A stretch of DNA of 64,000 nucleotides, from the NCBI GenBank assembly GCA_938743325.2, contig OW568869.1, positions 930,001 to 994,000 of the forward strand, read 5' to 3'. Below, piece after piece: positions 18,295 to 29,633 of this stretch. The position numbers and the translations under genes were made by a program. How positions within the stretch are numbered: the stretch's first letter is position 1; every line of letters begins with the position of its first letter. This DNA is from Pycnococcus provasolii (lineage: Eukaryota > Chlorophyta > Pseudoscourfieldiophyceae > Pseudoscourfieldiales > Pycnococcaceae). The notes below the pieces were generated by a model. It made no database searches. It saw only the letters and a program-made list of their open reading frames with translations, and was not told the DNA's origin.

Positions 18295-18976
18295 GATATG
18301 GTTGAGAAGAAACCACCCAAGTCTGTGTATCTATGTGCAGCAGAGAGACGGCTTGAGATGACGCTGCTGCTCGAGGAGAGACGGCAACAGGAGCAGCCGA
18401 CACGGAATGACAACACGCACTATCGTAGAAACCTTTCCCGCAGATGCAGAAATCCAACAAGTCAACTCCAGGCGGCGGAACCCTACTATGGAAAGGAAAG
18501 AGGACGAACCCTAAGTTTTAAAACCCTAACCAAGTCCACGGGGACAATGAAACTGTTTCTGAACGAAGGAGCTCCTGACCCTGGAAACAGTTGGCACAAA
18601 ACGACCTTCCCCCTGCCGCGCCCTCGGAGTCGAATCAGTTGCGTTGGAAGAGAGAGAAGCCCCCCGATATTTCCTGATATTTCGCCCCCCCCGACTGTCT
18701 GCTCTGCTTGGGTTTTTGGTGCTCGCGAACGTCTCCGTCTCCGTCTCCGCGCACACGGGCACACGCTTCTTCCTCCCTCCCTGCTCTGGGCACTCGAGTA
18801 ACTGGCGTCACTATCTACAGCTTTGGCAGCAGCTTTGGCAACAGCATTGCATTTACTCTTTCTCTGGTGGGTTGGTGCTTTCTACCACCTTGTCTTCTTT
18901 CCTTTCGTTTCGTTCCGAACATTGTGGCTCTGTCGCGGTTTTTTTGCGCAGAAATTAGCAACTTCGCTAAGCAAAA
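18295..18976. promoter_or_regulatory. Divergent intergenic region, RPB7 / RVE8-like
   Basis: No gene is seen. Two telo-box-like motifs (AACCCTAA at 18507-18514 and AAAACCCTAACC at 18520-18531) lie between the genes. In plants AAACCCTAA boxes are common in promoters of translation and growth genes. The part before the MYB ATG is pyrimidine-rich. Confidence 0.45.
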
Positions 18977-20221
18977 ATGGAACAACAAACAGCCACGGCT
19001 GACGTGAAGATGCAAGACGACGTACCCATGATCCCGTCAGCTTCACACAGCAACTTGGCCAACTCGGGTGCACTAGCACCGTCCCCCAATGCCGCTCCGG
19101 GCTTGGGAAGTTCCGCGAGTGCGGGAGGAGGGGTGGACGTTGCTCTCATGCACGGCTCCGCGCAGCAGCAGCAGCAGCAGCAGCATATGCAGCATATGCA
19201 GCATATGCAGCACCTCCACCACCTCCAACAGCAGCAGCAGCAGCAGCAGCTGTCCCACCCATACCACCAACAGCCAACTACACAACACCATCATCACCAG
19301 CAGCAGCAGCAGCAACAACAACAACAACAACATTTCGCTGCTGGTGGTGGTGGTGGTGGTGGTGGTGCTGCTGCTGCTGGTATCATGTCACAGCAGCAGC
19401 AGCAGCAACAACATCACCAAGCTGCTGCCGACCTTGGGTTAGCTGCTGACATCGACATTCAAAATAATCAGAACGCCGCAGGTGCTGCTGCTCCTCAAAC
19501 AACAACAACAACCAACCCTGCTTTCGACACGCTCACGAACAACGAAAGCGAGGACCCCAATGACCCCAAAATAAAGGTGCGAAAGCCTTACACCATCACA
19601 AAGCAGCGTGAGAGCTGGACGATCGAGGAGCACGACAAGTTCCTCGAGGCTCTTCGCATGTACGACCGAGACTGGAAGAAAATCGCGCTGCACGTGAACA
19701 CAAAAACGGTGATACAAATAAGAAGCCATGCACAGAAGTACTTTTTGAAGGTGCACAAGAACGGAACGGGAGAGCACGTCCCTCCTCCTCGTCCGAAGCG
19801 AAAATCTGCGCAGCCGTATCCTCAAAAAGCCAAGACGCCGAAGCGCAGTGGCGCGAGTGGTGCTCGCTCGGAGGGAATGGAGGAGGATGGTCGCGTCACA
19901 CCACATGGAGACCAGCTCATACCAACGACAGCCGCGACGCCAAATTTTGTTGAGGTGTACCACTTCCTAGCTCGTCTGTTTGACCCGCAGACGGCAACGG
20001 GAACCATGGCGAGTGAGCTGCGCGACATGGAAGCTCTGGAACGGCAGACGCTCGGGTTTCTCTTTGGCAACCTCACATTCAACCTTCAGTGCCAGTCTCT
20101 TTGGGACGAGCAGATGCAAAATGTCAGGCTTGGTAAGCCCAGTCTGGTGAACCAGACACTCGTCACGGGTGGGCTGTTACCCGACGGCGGCACCGAAGAG
20201 GTGGCAGAGGGTGGTGTTTAG
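18977..20221 (+). CDS. REVEILLE8-like SHAQKYF-class MYB transcription factor
   Basis: A protein of 414 residues. The first half is low complexity: long Gln runs, three HMQ repeats, His/Gln and a Gly run. A single MYB repeat follows near residues 205-265 ([20 protein letters not shown], then DWKKIALHV and the signature SHAQKYF), then a basic Pro/Lys segment. Near residues 320-380 is an LCL-type domain ([14 protein letters not shown], then a helix ending [12 protein letters not shown]). SHAQKYF plus LCL defines the RVE4/6/8 branch of the LHY/CCA1 family, which activates evening-phased clock genes. Clock function here is inference from the domain pair. The stop is followed within 3 bp by copy A of the stop-codon-associated repeat. 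Confidence 0.85.
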   Translation: MEQQTATADVKMQDDVPMIPSASHSNLANSGALAPSPNAAPGLGSSASAGGGVDVALMHGSAQQQQQQQHMQHMQHMQHLHHLQQQQQQQQLSHPYHQQPTTQHHHHQQQQQQQQQQQHFAAGGGGGGGGAAAAGIMSQQQQQQQHHQAAADLGLAADIDIQNNQNAAGAAAPQTTTTTNPAFDTLTNNESEDPNDPKIKVRKPYTITKQRESWTIEEHDKFLEALRMYDRDWKKIALHVNTKTVIQIRSHAQKYFLKVHKNGTGEHVPPPRPKRKSAQPYPQKAKTPKRSGASGARSEGMEEDGRVTPHGDQLIPTTAATPNFVEVYHFLARLFDPQTATGTMASELRDMEALERQTLGFLFGNLTFNLQCQSLWDEQMQNVRLGKPSLVNQTLVTGGLLPDGGTEEVAEGGV

Positions 20222-20223
20222 CG

Positions 20224-20308
20224 CTAAGATCGCTCATACAGTAATGAAGTGTACTTAACTCTCTATCCAGCGGTCGGCCAATCACACCATTCAGACCATT
20301 CACCGGTG
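20224..20308 (+). repeat. Stop-codon-associated repeat, copy A
   Basis: Starts CTAAGATCGCTCATACAG, then GTAATGAAGTGTACTT, a CAGCGGTCGG core and a tail of repeated CCATTCA units ending CACCGGTG. It begins 2 bp after the RVE8-like stop, in sense. Confidence 0.8.
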
Positions 20309-20457
20309 CCATGCATCTGACGAGGTGTTTTCGAAGGTTGTATGACTCCATCAGGGTTGAGTCATTTGACCTCAACTAATTTGTAGTAATAAATACGCGG
20401 CAGTTACATCCCAACAACACCGGTTTTTTTCTTTTCTTTTTCTTTTTTGCGTCATGC

Positions 20458-21981
20458 TCAAGTCATTGGCTTCGCCCTCGCGAGCTCCGCCCGGTACTTT
20501 GGCGGCACGCCCTGGATCTCGAGCTCGCCAAGCTTTCGTGACTTGATCAGGTCGAGGCGGCCCCTCTGCTTCGCGTACTCCTCTCGCATGCGAGCACCCT
20601 CCTCGAGGTGCTCCTTGCGCTCGGCAGCAGAGCGCTCCTCGTTCGCACGAATCTGGCTGAGAATTTCCTCCTTGTGGCGGCGACGCACCGCCATCTGCTG
20701 CTCCTTGATCATCGCCTCCTCCTCCTCGCGCTGGCGCTGAGCGTCGATGATACGCCTGAACTCCTCCTCCTCCTGAGCCGCCACGTCGGCAAGCTGCTTC
20801 ATCTTCACATTCTTCTGCTGCTCGCGTGCCTGCTTGAGGTCCCTGTTGATCGCCGCCTGGCGCTCCACCTCCGCACGCTCACGAGCGCGCCACTCCCGCT
20901 CGTACTGCTCCTGCGCCCTCATGGCGCGGATTTCGTCAAGCTCCGCCTGCTTATCAGCAGCCTTCTCCTGCTGAGCGCGCATGCGCGCCACCTCGAGCTC
21001 CTTCTCCTTTGCAATGCGCTCCTTCTCCTCCACCGCCGCCTGCTCCCTAAGGTCTCGCTGGCGAATGTACGCGGCGATGCGGTCGTCCTCCTCCTTCTCG
21101 AGCAGAGCAATCTGGTGCTTTCGCTCAATCTGCTCCTTGTTTGTCAGCGCAACCTCCGCGAGCAGCCGACGCCCAGCCTCCCTCTTCTCAATGATCTGCT
21201 GGATCTCCTCCTCCTTTATGCGCTCCACCTCCTTTATCACCTGTGCCGCCTCCTGCTCCTTCAACTCCTCCTGGCGCAACCTCTCCGCGGCACGCTCCTC
21301 AATCTGCTTCTTAAGCACGAGCGCGCCAGCCTTTCGCTCCTCTGCGCGGCGCTTCTCGCGCAGCTCGTAAGCCTCCATAGCCTTGATGCGTTCAACCTCC
21401 ATGAGCAGGTCGAGCCGAGCATCCTCCTCCAGCTGCTCTGCGATCATGTTCTTCTTCTCCTCCAGCTGCGCGTCTCGGATCGTCACGCACTTTGAGTAGA
21501 GCATCATCTGGTTCATCCGCTTCACGTCGTCGAGCTCCTCTTCAAGCAGCAGCGTCGCGCGGCTCTTCGTGTTGGCGTCACTCTCCTGCTTCTTCTGCTC
21601 CGTCTCCGTGGGCGGGTCGTTGCGCTTGCGCTCCTCCTCCGCCAAGAGCATGTTCTGCTTCTTCTGCGTGGCAAACTTACGCTCCTCCTCGAGCCTGGCG
21701 GAGTTCTGCGCCTTGATGGTTCGCACCTCCTCCGGGCTGAGGATGGTGGACGGTCCCTTCATGCGCTGGATGTCCGAGGCTGAGACGACGGTCTTGCCCG
21801 CGCTCGCCTTGGTTATGGAGGCTGTCGACTTGGTGACCACCTCCACCTTTGCATTGCGGCCGGTTTTTGTTGCGTTCGCGCCCGGCTTTGGGTTGCCGAA
21901 GAGCGTCTCGTCCACCTGCGACGTCTTGGATATCGTTCGGTACCCTCCCGAGCCTGTTCGCGAGGCTGTTCGCGTCGCCAT
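20458..21981 (-). CDS. CFAP45: Cilia- and flagella-associated protein 45
   Basis: A 507-aa protein from the ATG at 21981; the frame stays open upstream. After an 80-residue N-terminus nearly all of it is charged coiled coil. Family hallmarks are GPSTILSPEEVRTIKAQNSA near the start of the coil, MNQMMLYSKCVTIRDAQLEE, and the terminal KLGELEIQGVPPKYRAELAR. CFAP45 (CCDC19) is a microtubule inner protein in the B-tubule of doublet microtubules, so it implies motile cilia. The length is close to that of its homologues. The Glu/Lys/Arg-rich composition alone would not identify it, but the terminal motif does. Confidence 0.88.
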   Translation of the reverse strand: MATRTASRTGSGGYRTISKTSQVDETLFGNPKPGANATKTGRNAKVEVVTKSTASITKASAGKTVVSASDIQRMKGPSTILSPEEVRTIKAQNSARLEEERKFATQKKQNMLLAEEERKRNDPPTETEQKKQESDANTKSRATLLLEEELDDVKRMNQMMLYSKCVTIRDAQLEEKKNMIAEQLEEDARLDLLMEVERIKAMEAYELREKRRAEERKAGALVLKKQIEERAAERLRQEELKEQEAAQVIKEVERIKEEEIQQIIEKREAGRRLLAEVALTNKEQIERKHQIALLEKEEDDRIAAYIRQRDLREQAAVEEKERIAKEKELEVARMRAQQEKAADKQAELDEIRAMRAQEQYEREWRARERAEVERQAAINRDLKQAREQQKNVKMKQLADVAAQEEEEFRRIIDAQRQREEEEAMIKEQQMAVRRRHKEEILSQIRANEERSAAERKEHLEEGARMREEYAKQRGRLDLIKSRKLGELEIQGVPPKYRAELARAKPMT

Positions 21982-23264
21982 GGCTGCGGCCGGCGTTCGA
22001 GGAGTTGCGTACCCACTTGGCACGGGCCGGAGGGTGGGAGCGAGGTGGCGAGGGAGCAGCGGGACTCCAGGGGACTTTGGGACTTGGACTTGGGAGGGGA
22101 GGGGAGTAAGGTAAGGGGCGAGACGAGGTTGAACGAGCACAGGGACCAGGGGCACAGGTGCAGGGGAGGTGAGGTCTGAGCCTCTGAGGTGGGGTGGGCA
22201 AGAACAACGACGCAGAAGGACGACAGAAGGACGACGACGACCTGGTTCGGTTCGGTGGGGTTGGGTGGGCTTCTCTCGTCCCTCCCTAACTGTGAAGTTC
22301 CACGCCTAACCTCAACGCTGCGCGAGGGAGAGAGAAGCTCAGAAGCGTCTTCCCCTCGTCGCCTGCAATTCAGCCGGTTTGCCCGTTGCCCGTTCCCCCT
22401 CGCTCTCATCCCCTCGATGAGGCCATGCACTATGGACTATGGAGAACTGTGGTGGACTGTGGAGGCCTCGGTCGACGGTCAGACGGTCTCGGCCCATCCG
22501 CCCTGCCCGTGCAACCTACCGTACCGGTAGCAAAGACTGCAAACTGCAAAGGTCAAAGACAAAACGAAAGAAAGAAGCGTGGGCGCTCTCTTGGGAAACT
22601 CGCTCTGCTGAGCGAGTTAGCGAGTTTTTTTTTCTGGCCATGGACGTTCTTTTTCCGTTCTACGAGAGGAACCCCACTTCTTCCTGCCATAGTGCAAGCC
22701 TGCAGTTCCTAAAGGTATCCGTTGCCCTCTCTCTCTCTCTTTCTCTCTCTTGGCTGAAATGCCTGGCCTGAACTCTGAATGGTCTGAAGGCAGTAAATTC
22801 GCGAATCTTCCTGAATGAGAACCTCACACATGGCCCACACATGGCCCATGGACAATGGCGTGCTCCTACTAAATGGTATGGAGCATGAAGCATGCGTTTG
22901 TGACCAGGGACCGAAGAAGCGCGGAAGGCCGGCAAAAAAGAGAGCAGAAAAGAAGAGCGCGCGCCATCATGTCCGTTATGTAAGTTCTAAAGAGGCTGAT
23001 CCTCCAGGTCCTTCCGTTGTTTGTGATCCAGGAAGGCAGGAAGAAGAGGCCGGAAGCGAGGGTTTTGCCCCAGGGGTCTGCCCTCGGAAGGCGCCCCTTG
23101 GGAGTTCCCCTCCCCTCCCGTCCGCTCAAACACCAACCAGGTGTTCTCCCTCCGCAAGCCCGGTAAGGTTTTTAAGGTATCCTCTCGGCCTCTCCTCTCT
23201 CCCTCCCGCCTTCTCTCTCCAAACGAGGCCCTTCGTCTTTCGCAATCGGAAGCTCGCCTGAACC
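21982..23264. other. Long intergenic region, no supported gene
   Basis: The divergent spacer between CFAP45 and the ADF gene. It contains a CT microsatellite near 22728-22750 and pyrimidine-rich sequence before the ADF start. A plus-strand frame at about 22815-23261 includes an AT-hook-like KKRGRPAKK, but it is compositionally biased and I do not call it. Confidence 0.4.
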
Positions 23265-24225
23265 ATGGTGCGTCGTCTCGTCTCGTCTCGTCGTCGTGAG
23301 GAGCTCGGCCTGTGTCTGTGTGTCTGTGTGTCTGTGTGTCTGTGTTGCGTGTGTTGCGTGTGTGTGTGGTGGTCTTAAGGGTGTCTTGTGAGTGTGGTCT
23401 TGCGTGTGTTGATCAACCGCCAACGGGGCCTTGCACGGCCCTTTGGCCCTTTGGTGAAGTGTCCTCGCGGTGCGGCTCGGTGCTGTGGCTTGTTGCGCCC
23501 AGCGGCATGAGCTTGACGAGCTTGGCCGTGCTTGGACGCGTAATACCGGCCTTGCACGACAGTATTGCACGCCTGCTCAGGGGGTGGGAAGGTGTGGCGG
23601 GGCCATGCACGGGATCCAAAGAGAGGATTGTGGGTAACTTCCGAAACGTAACCCGTACGTTTCGCAACGAAGGGACGACACACCCCGCAGGTGGTGGGTG
23701 GTGTTGGCAGAAAGTGGGAACGAGACGACGGGATGGGCACGATCAAAAAGTGTCAAACACGACGCCGACTAACCAAACCAAACCAAACCAAACCTCAAAC
23801 AGGCGAACTCGGCATCTGGAGTTGCGGTGGACCAAACGTGCGTGCAGGAGTTCATGTCCCTGAAGACGAAGCGCACGTACAAGTTCCTGATATTCAAGGT
23901 GAACGACGACGGCAAGGAGATCGTTGTGGACGCACGGGGTGATAGAGATGGCAAATGGGAGCAATTGACGGAGCAGTTGCCAGAGCACGAGTGCCGCTAC
24001 GCCGTCTGGGATCACGACTTCACGAATAAGGAGGGCAGGCCAATGTCGAAGATCTTCTTCATTTTGTGGGTACCGGACACGGCAAAGGTGCGCTCGAAAA
24101 TGCTGTACGCGAGCTCGAAGGATAACTTCCGAACAATGCTCGACGGCATCAACTATGAGCTGCAGGCGACCGACGCGGACGAGATCGACTACGAGGTGAT
24201 CATCGACAGGTGCAAAGAAGCTTAA
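23265..24225 (+). CDS. ADF: Actin-depolymerising factor (ADF/cofilin), spliced
   Basis: Exon 1 is just the ATG (23265-23267). The intron is 23268-23802 (GTGCGT...CAG, 535 bp) and exon 2 is 23803-24225. The joined protein has 141 residues, starting M-ANSASGVAVDQTCVQEFM. ADF motifs are KRTYKFLIFKVND, a CRYAVWDHDF strand, the actin-binding helix SKIFFILWVPDTAKVRSKML and ASSKDNFRTMLDGI. It severs and depolymerises actin filaments. The N-terminal Ser that LIMK/CDPK-type kinases target is present at about position 4. An intron directly after the ATG is also typical of land-plant ADF genes. The intron is rich in GT and GTCTC repeats. Confidence 0.9.
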
Positions 24226-24385
24226 ACGGTCACGTAGCTGGGTTGTTCACCACAGCGTCGTCGATTTGTCGTGTGTCGTTCAGTGGTGGAGGCTTGAGGA
24301 AGCCGCTGGTTGGAGATTCAAAAAAAAAGATTTTATGCCATTTGTAAACCTGGTTTTGATCCTGACTTGACACAACGAACCTCGT

Positions 24386-27300
24386 TCATACCCAAGCACT
24401 CCACCCTTCGAACATAGCCGCAAGGCGGCGCTCGTCCGTTGCAAGGCTGATGAGCCACGACGCGCGGGCAAAGTCATCGTCGGCACGAGGGATTTCGCCA
24501 TGAGATTTACAGTCCCATGGCGGCGGCGCCAGCCCCGCAAGCTTTGCCGCCGCGCGTGAGAGCATCGTGGAAGCGTCAGGGGACGAGTAGCCTCCGCCGG
24601 CGGAGGAGGAGTCGCCGTTCCGGCCAAAGCTCGGCAGCGGGTCAGACTCAAAGCAACCTCGCAGCGTGTCTCCGAGCAGCCCCGCACGTGCACGGCTCGT
24701 GCGAAGTGCGTGCGCGAGCGCGGCGCGGAACGTGCCATTCGAAGCGCCGAGGGGACCGAGCGCACGCACAAACACGGGCGTGAGGCGAAATGGCACCGTC
24801 TCCGGAACTGCGAGACCCCAGCCCTTGTCGAAGCAGACGTTGTAGTCGATTTGAACGAGCTCGCTTGTGCGGCGATCGTACAGGATATTGCTGAGGTGCC
24901 TGTCGCCGAGACCAATCGCGTAGCTCAGGGCTGCGCTTCCGCCCATGCTCCGCGCGAGCGTTGACGCGCGCAGGCACCAATCTGCCGCGCTCGACGCATC
25001 CTCGGCAACGGCATGCTCAAGAAGGCTGTGCGGGGCCTCGGAAGCGAGCGTTCGGTAAGCGGCGTCGAGCATCTCCGCAGGCCACTCGTGCCGCGGGGGA
25101 GGTTGCGCCGAAGCGCTCTTAAGATGGCGCTGCATCAGCGGTGCAACCACCTGGAAGAATCGCTCGTTAGGCCTTGCCGACGCGACTGGCGGGATGCTAG
25201 CGCCCTCGTAGCGCGCGAGCTCGCGCCGCCGAGACTGCCACGCCTGGAAGAGCTGGTAAAGCGGCTCGGCACGGTCGCCAGCCCACTCCAGCACGCCCAC
25301 CTTCCACCCCAAAGGCACGACGCCATACCTGCGCACCGCGAGGCCTCGGCGCCGCGCTTCGCGATCGCCGTCGAGCGCCGTCTGCGCCACCTCGAAGAAG
25401 TGGCTCACGCGCTCGTCCAGGCGGAGATCTTCACTGCCCTTTAGCAGGAACGTGCGTGTTACGCCATCGCTTCCCAGGAGCTGCAGCTTGCGCGGCCGCG
25501 TCTTTGCATGAGCTAAAATCGTAAGCTCTGGCGCCATGCCAACTACCGTTGTCGTTGCATCGCACACCCCTCGCGAGGCGGGCATCGGCGCGGCGATTCC
25601 CACGCTGCTCTCCCAGTCGACGAGCGACGGGCTCACGTCCGCCAACGTCACGCGATTTCGCTCGAAGTAAGCCCGGTTGTCAGCATCTTCGTCAGAGGGG
25701 GCGGACGCCGTCTGGTCGGTGGTAGCATCATCGAGCGACTTTGCCGCGCTTGGCGTGCGCCTCAGAATCGTTGGCTGCTGCTGTGCCGTGCTCGGCGCGT
25801 CGTCCGTGGCAGCCGCGTGTCTGGTGCTCGAGCGAATGCCAAGAGATTTGGCAACCGCCCGAAGCGGTGAGAGTCGCGAGCCGGTGTCCAATCCGCCATC
25901 CTCAAGTGCCGCCGCGGCCGCATTGATTGCATCGCCGTAGACGGCGACGAACCGCTTCTCGCGCTCGCACGCCGGACTTTTCGGCACGAGAGAACGCAAA
26001 CGGTTGGCAAGTCCGGCCGTTCGCGCGACAACAACGCCGTCGTCGCCACCCTCTTCGCAGCGGCGCTCAGACTCCGCCAGCACGCGCTTCAACGCCACGC
26101 GCGCACGCTCGTCGACGAAACTCACGATAGAGTGCAGCGATTCCGCAAAGCGGCGCGCAGCTTCCAGCGACGCCTTCCCCGATGGCGTGGCGGCGAGATC
26201 TGACGCGGCCCATTGCGCAAATGCGTCGGGCGTGCTTGTTGCTGATGCCGCGCCACCATTCTCCGGAGATGGTGATGACGATGCTGGAATGTCCGCAGCC
26301 GTGGCGCGCACGACGCCGTAGACAGCCGCTGAAACATTGTGCTCCGCAACGATGCGAAACACACGGCGCAGGGCATCCATCGACGCGCCATCCGGCGTCA
26401 CGTGGCGCGCGCGCGCAAAAAGCTGCGGCACGACACGGCTCCAGGGAGCTGGAGGCAGTGGCAGGCGAAGAACGTGCTCCGCAGCCGCCTCTGCCGCGCT
26501 CGCGTCGCCGCTCGTGCCCACGATCAGCTCGAGGAGACGAAGGCACGCCTCTGCGGCGGAGGCATCGGCGGATGCCCCGCCACCCTGGGTCGGCGCGAGC
26601 GCGAGGTATGCCGCATAGCTCACGGCAGCTGCTCGGCGGTGTGCTCCGGCGGCTGGCGTGTCCTCCATCTCCAACGACGCATCGAAGCTGAGGCGAGCGT
26701 GCGCACGCCAAGCCTTGGCAAGAGAGGGGCACGTGCGACACGCGCGCGAGGCAACGTCGAGAGGACTTTCTGCGCTTGGGGTCATCGCCGCCGCGGTGCT
26801 GTCGTGCGCGGACCATCGGCTGAGGCGCAGCCAGGCGCGCGCGGCGACTCCCGCGACGTTGTCGCCTGCGCCGACGTGGCGATCGGTGGAAACAGCACTT
26901 TCTACGGCAAGCTGCTCGAGTGGCATTGCCATGATCGTTTTGTCGATGTGCGCGCCTGCCGCCAGTGCCGTGATCGTCTGCCGGCCAGCAAGCGGAACCT
27001 CCACCTGGCGGAGCTTGGCACGTTCGTATGAAATGGCGGGAGCGAGATGCGCAGCCCGTGCCGCGGCTGCATCCAGCGCGGCTCGAGCGAGGTGCACATC
27101 ACGGACACGCCTGGCAGCGCGCGCGAGGCAAAGACACGCATCCCCAAGTGTGGGGACGTTGAGTAGGCGCACGCACGCCTCCTCCCCCCGGGATGGCGGC
27201 GTGGCGGCGAGAAGGACGCGAAGGGAGCTTGCCAGCGGCTCGACACCTGCGGCAGCAAAGTTGTCGTCGTCGGCTGTGGTGATGAGCGCCTTGGCGGCGG

Positions 27301-29153
27301 CAGCACTAGTGTTGTCAGAAGAAAGTTGCAATGCACATCTCCAAGCGCATACGCTGGCAGCCGTGGTACGGCTCATCCCATGATCCAGCGGCGCGGCATG
27401 CCACGCGGTAGCGAGAGCTGCAGGATCGTCGTTGCCCTCACCAGGCCAACCGTCAGACACGGCTCTTGCTACATGTGCGAGCCTGTCCGCGAGTGCCGCG
27501 GATGCCGGGGCGATATCACTGAGATCACGCGCGCACGTGGTAAGGTCGGCAACCGCACACGCACCGCTCGACGCGATGCGACTTCCAGCACGCGCCAACG
27601 ACGCTAGGGAGGATGTGCACTTCCCAAAAGCCATCGATGAATCTTCGGTATATCTTGCGAGACCGTCGAGCCCATCAAAATCTCCAGCTTCGGCAAGCGC
27701 TGATGCCGCAGATGCCCAAATGGATTCCGGGCTTGCTGATGCGGGAGAGGTTGACGAAGAATCGTCGTTGGAGAGTGTGGTTGACGATGTGACGGAATCG
27801 ACGTTTGCCGAAGATGGCGACGGCGATGGCGCAATGATCATGGAAGACGTGTCCGCGAGCTTGTCTGACGACGTGTCCGCCCTTCGCAGGAGCACCGCGG
27901 GTCGGCTGAGCACCGACGGCGTTGTTGTCATTGGCGAGCCTTGCTTCCCACGCCCACTTCTATGCGCAGACTTTGACCGACTTTGCTGCTTCTGACTGCT
28001 CATCAGCTTTTGCGAAGCCTCCGCCTCCGCCGCGGCTGCTTTCTGAGCTTGGTGCAGGCGAATCAGATTATGTCGTGCGGCTGCAGGCGCGGCTCCTGCG
28101 GCTGACGCAAGAGTTGCTCGCGCCTTTCGCGTGCGCGAGAGAAACGCTTGGAACGCCGCGTCGTTAGCACGGAAAAAGTGGCAAGCACGTGCATTTGCAC
28201 GATCTGGGAGTCGGCCGCCGAGTGCCAGCGCAGCCGCGCGCTCGAGGCTGTCAAGCAGCTCGGTGCAAGCCAGCATGTGGATCATTTGTGAACGCGAGAC
28301 GTGGCTGTTGGATAGGCCACTGGCGGAATGCTCGTCTTTTATTGATTTAACGATAACGGCTCGAATGCGCGTTTCCAGCGTTGTGAGCGTCTGTCCCGCA
28401 TGTCCCCAGTTGCTTTGCAGTCGTCGCTTGGCCAACGAAATGCCCACTCCGCGAGCGGCTGCTGTTATGGCAGAGTTTGGGTCCCTGTTTTGGATTGGAG
28501 CGTCAATGGCGTCGTAGTACGTGCTTGCTGATAGCCTGCGCAGCGATTTGATCATGGCACTTGGGTAACTGGAGGTGTCCTCAGGAGGAGGAAACAGCGT
28601 GTCAAGAAACCTTCCTGCAAAAGCTGTGCTGAGGAGAACGTTTGTAGAAGAAGAAGAAGAAGAAGAGCCAGCTGTAGTATCGTCCCCCTGCGTTCGTTTA
28701 GGCAGGCGCGGTGCCTCAAGGCATAGCGCTGACGCAAATGCGCGTTGCATATTTTCCACGACGCCGTTGCCAGCCAACATGCATGCCGAAGTATTCGTCG
28801 TTGTTTGTGTGACTGCCGCGGCGGCTGAGCGAACGCACGCCTCCACGTCTGTGAGTGAGGATTGCGCTATGCGTTTGGCTGATCGTTCATCGGTGGGGAA
28901 TGCACCGAAGGCTTCGATGGTACTGGCACGTGTGATTCGACTTGACGCGTATTTGAACGTCGCCTCAAGGAACTCGTGCAGCACCTCTTCTGATGCCGAG
29001 TAGTCCGCCTGCTCCAGCAGTAGCGTTTTGACGAGGATCGCGACTTGGTTCATGACGACGTCCTGCAGCGGTGTGAGAGGTGCCGTCGGTGTACAAGTTT
29101 TTATATTTTTTATGAAAATTTTTAGTATTGTGGTTGTGGCAGCATCTTCGCGG

Positions 29154-29192
<39 letters not shown>

Positions 29193-29380
29193 CTGAGTTT
29201 GGCTGTAGTCTCTCGTAGAGCCCCAACAACTTTCTGCGCGGCTCGAGCCCGCGCCGAGAAGGACGACGTGGCGTTGGCCTGCTGGTCGTCGCCGAGCCAT
29301 TCGGCCAGGAGCGCGGAGGCTGCCTGCGCGTGTGACATGGAAGGATCACCGCTCGGAGCGATGACGAGGGCGGTGTTCAT
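24386..29380 (-). CDS. SMG1: SMG1-like phosphatidylinositol 3-kinase-related kinase
   Basis: A protein of 1664 residues from the ATG at 29380; upstream frame extension is possible. The kinase domain is in the C-terminal quarter: KLQLLGSDGVTRTFLLKGSED, the catalytic loop SYAIGLGDRHLSNILYD (about residue 1490) and QIDYNVCFDKGWGLAVPETV, where DYN replaces DFG as in SMG1. The last residues, ASWLISLATDERRLAAMFEG then WSAWV, form an FATC domain. SMG1 phosphorylates UPF1 in nonsense-mediated decay. A Gln run lies near the N-terminus and Ser/Thr-rich linkers in the middle. Animal SMG1 is about 3660 aa, so this is a strongly shortened form. TOR, ATM and ATR are less similar around the activation loop. 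Confidence 0.85.
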
Positions 29381-29633
29381 CAGCCCCACTCCGTCGCCAT
29401 TGGACGAAACAACTTCGATGGCGAAGGAAAATCGTAAAATACAAAGCCTTGCGCTAAAACGGCCGTGACTGGTCGTGGGAAAACAAACCGCGGCGCAGGG
29501 ACAAAATAGGGGAGATTGGGGGAGGTTGGCTCTTTGGGGGGGATACACCTTAGTACGAATACTCAAACCCTGCCGCTTGTCCTCGTTGTTGTGCTCCTTT
29601 CCCTTTCGCCATCAGATAACGATACCTAGCCGC

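Noticed and set aside
22815-23261. Plus-strand frame with an AT-hook-like KKRGRPAKK
   Set aside because: It lies in pyrimidine-rich sequence directly before the ADF gene, has biased composition and no other domain; the motif is short enough to arise by chance.
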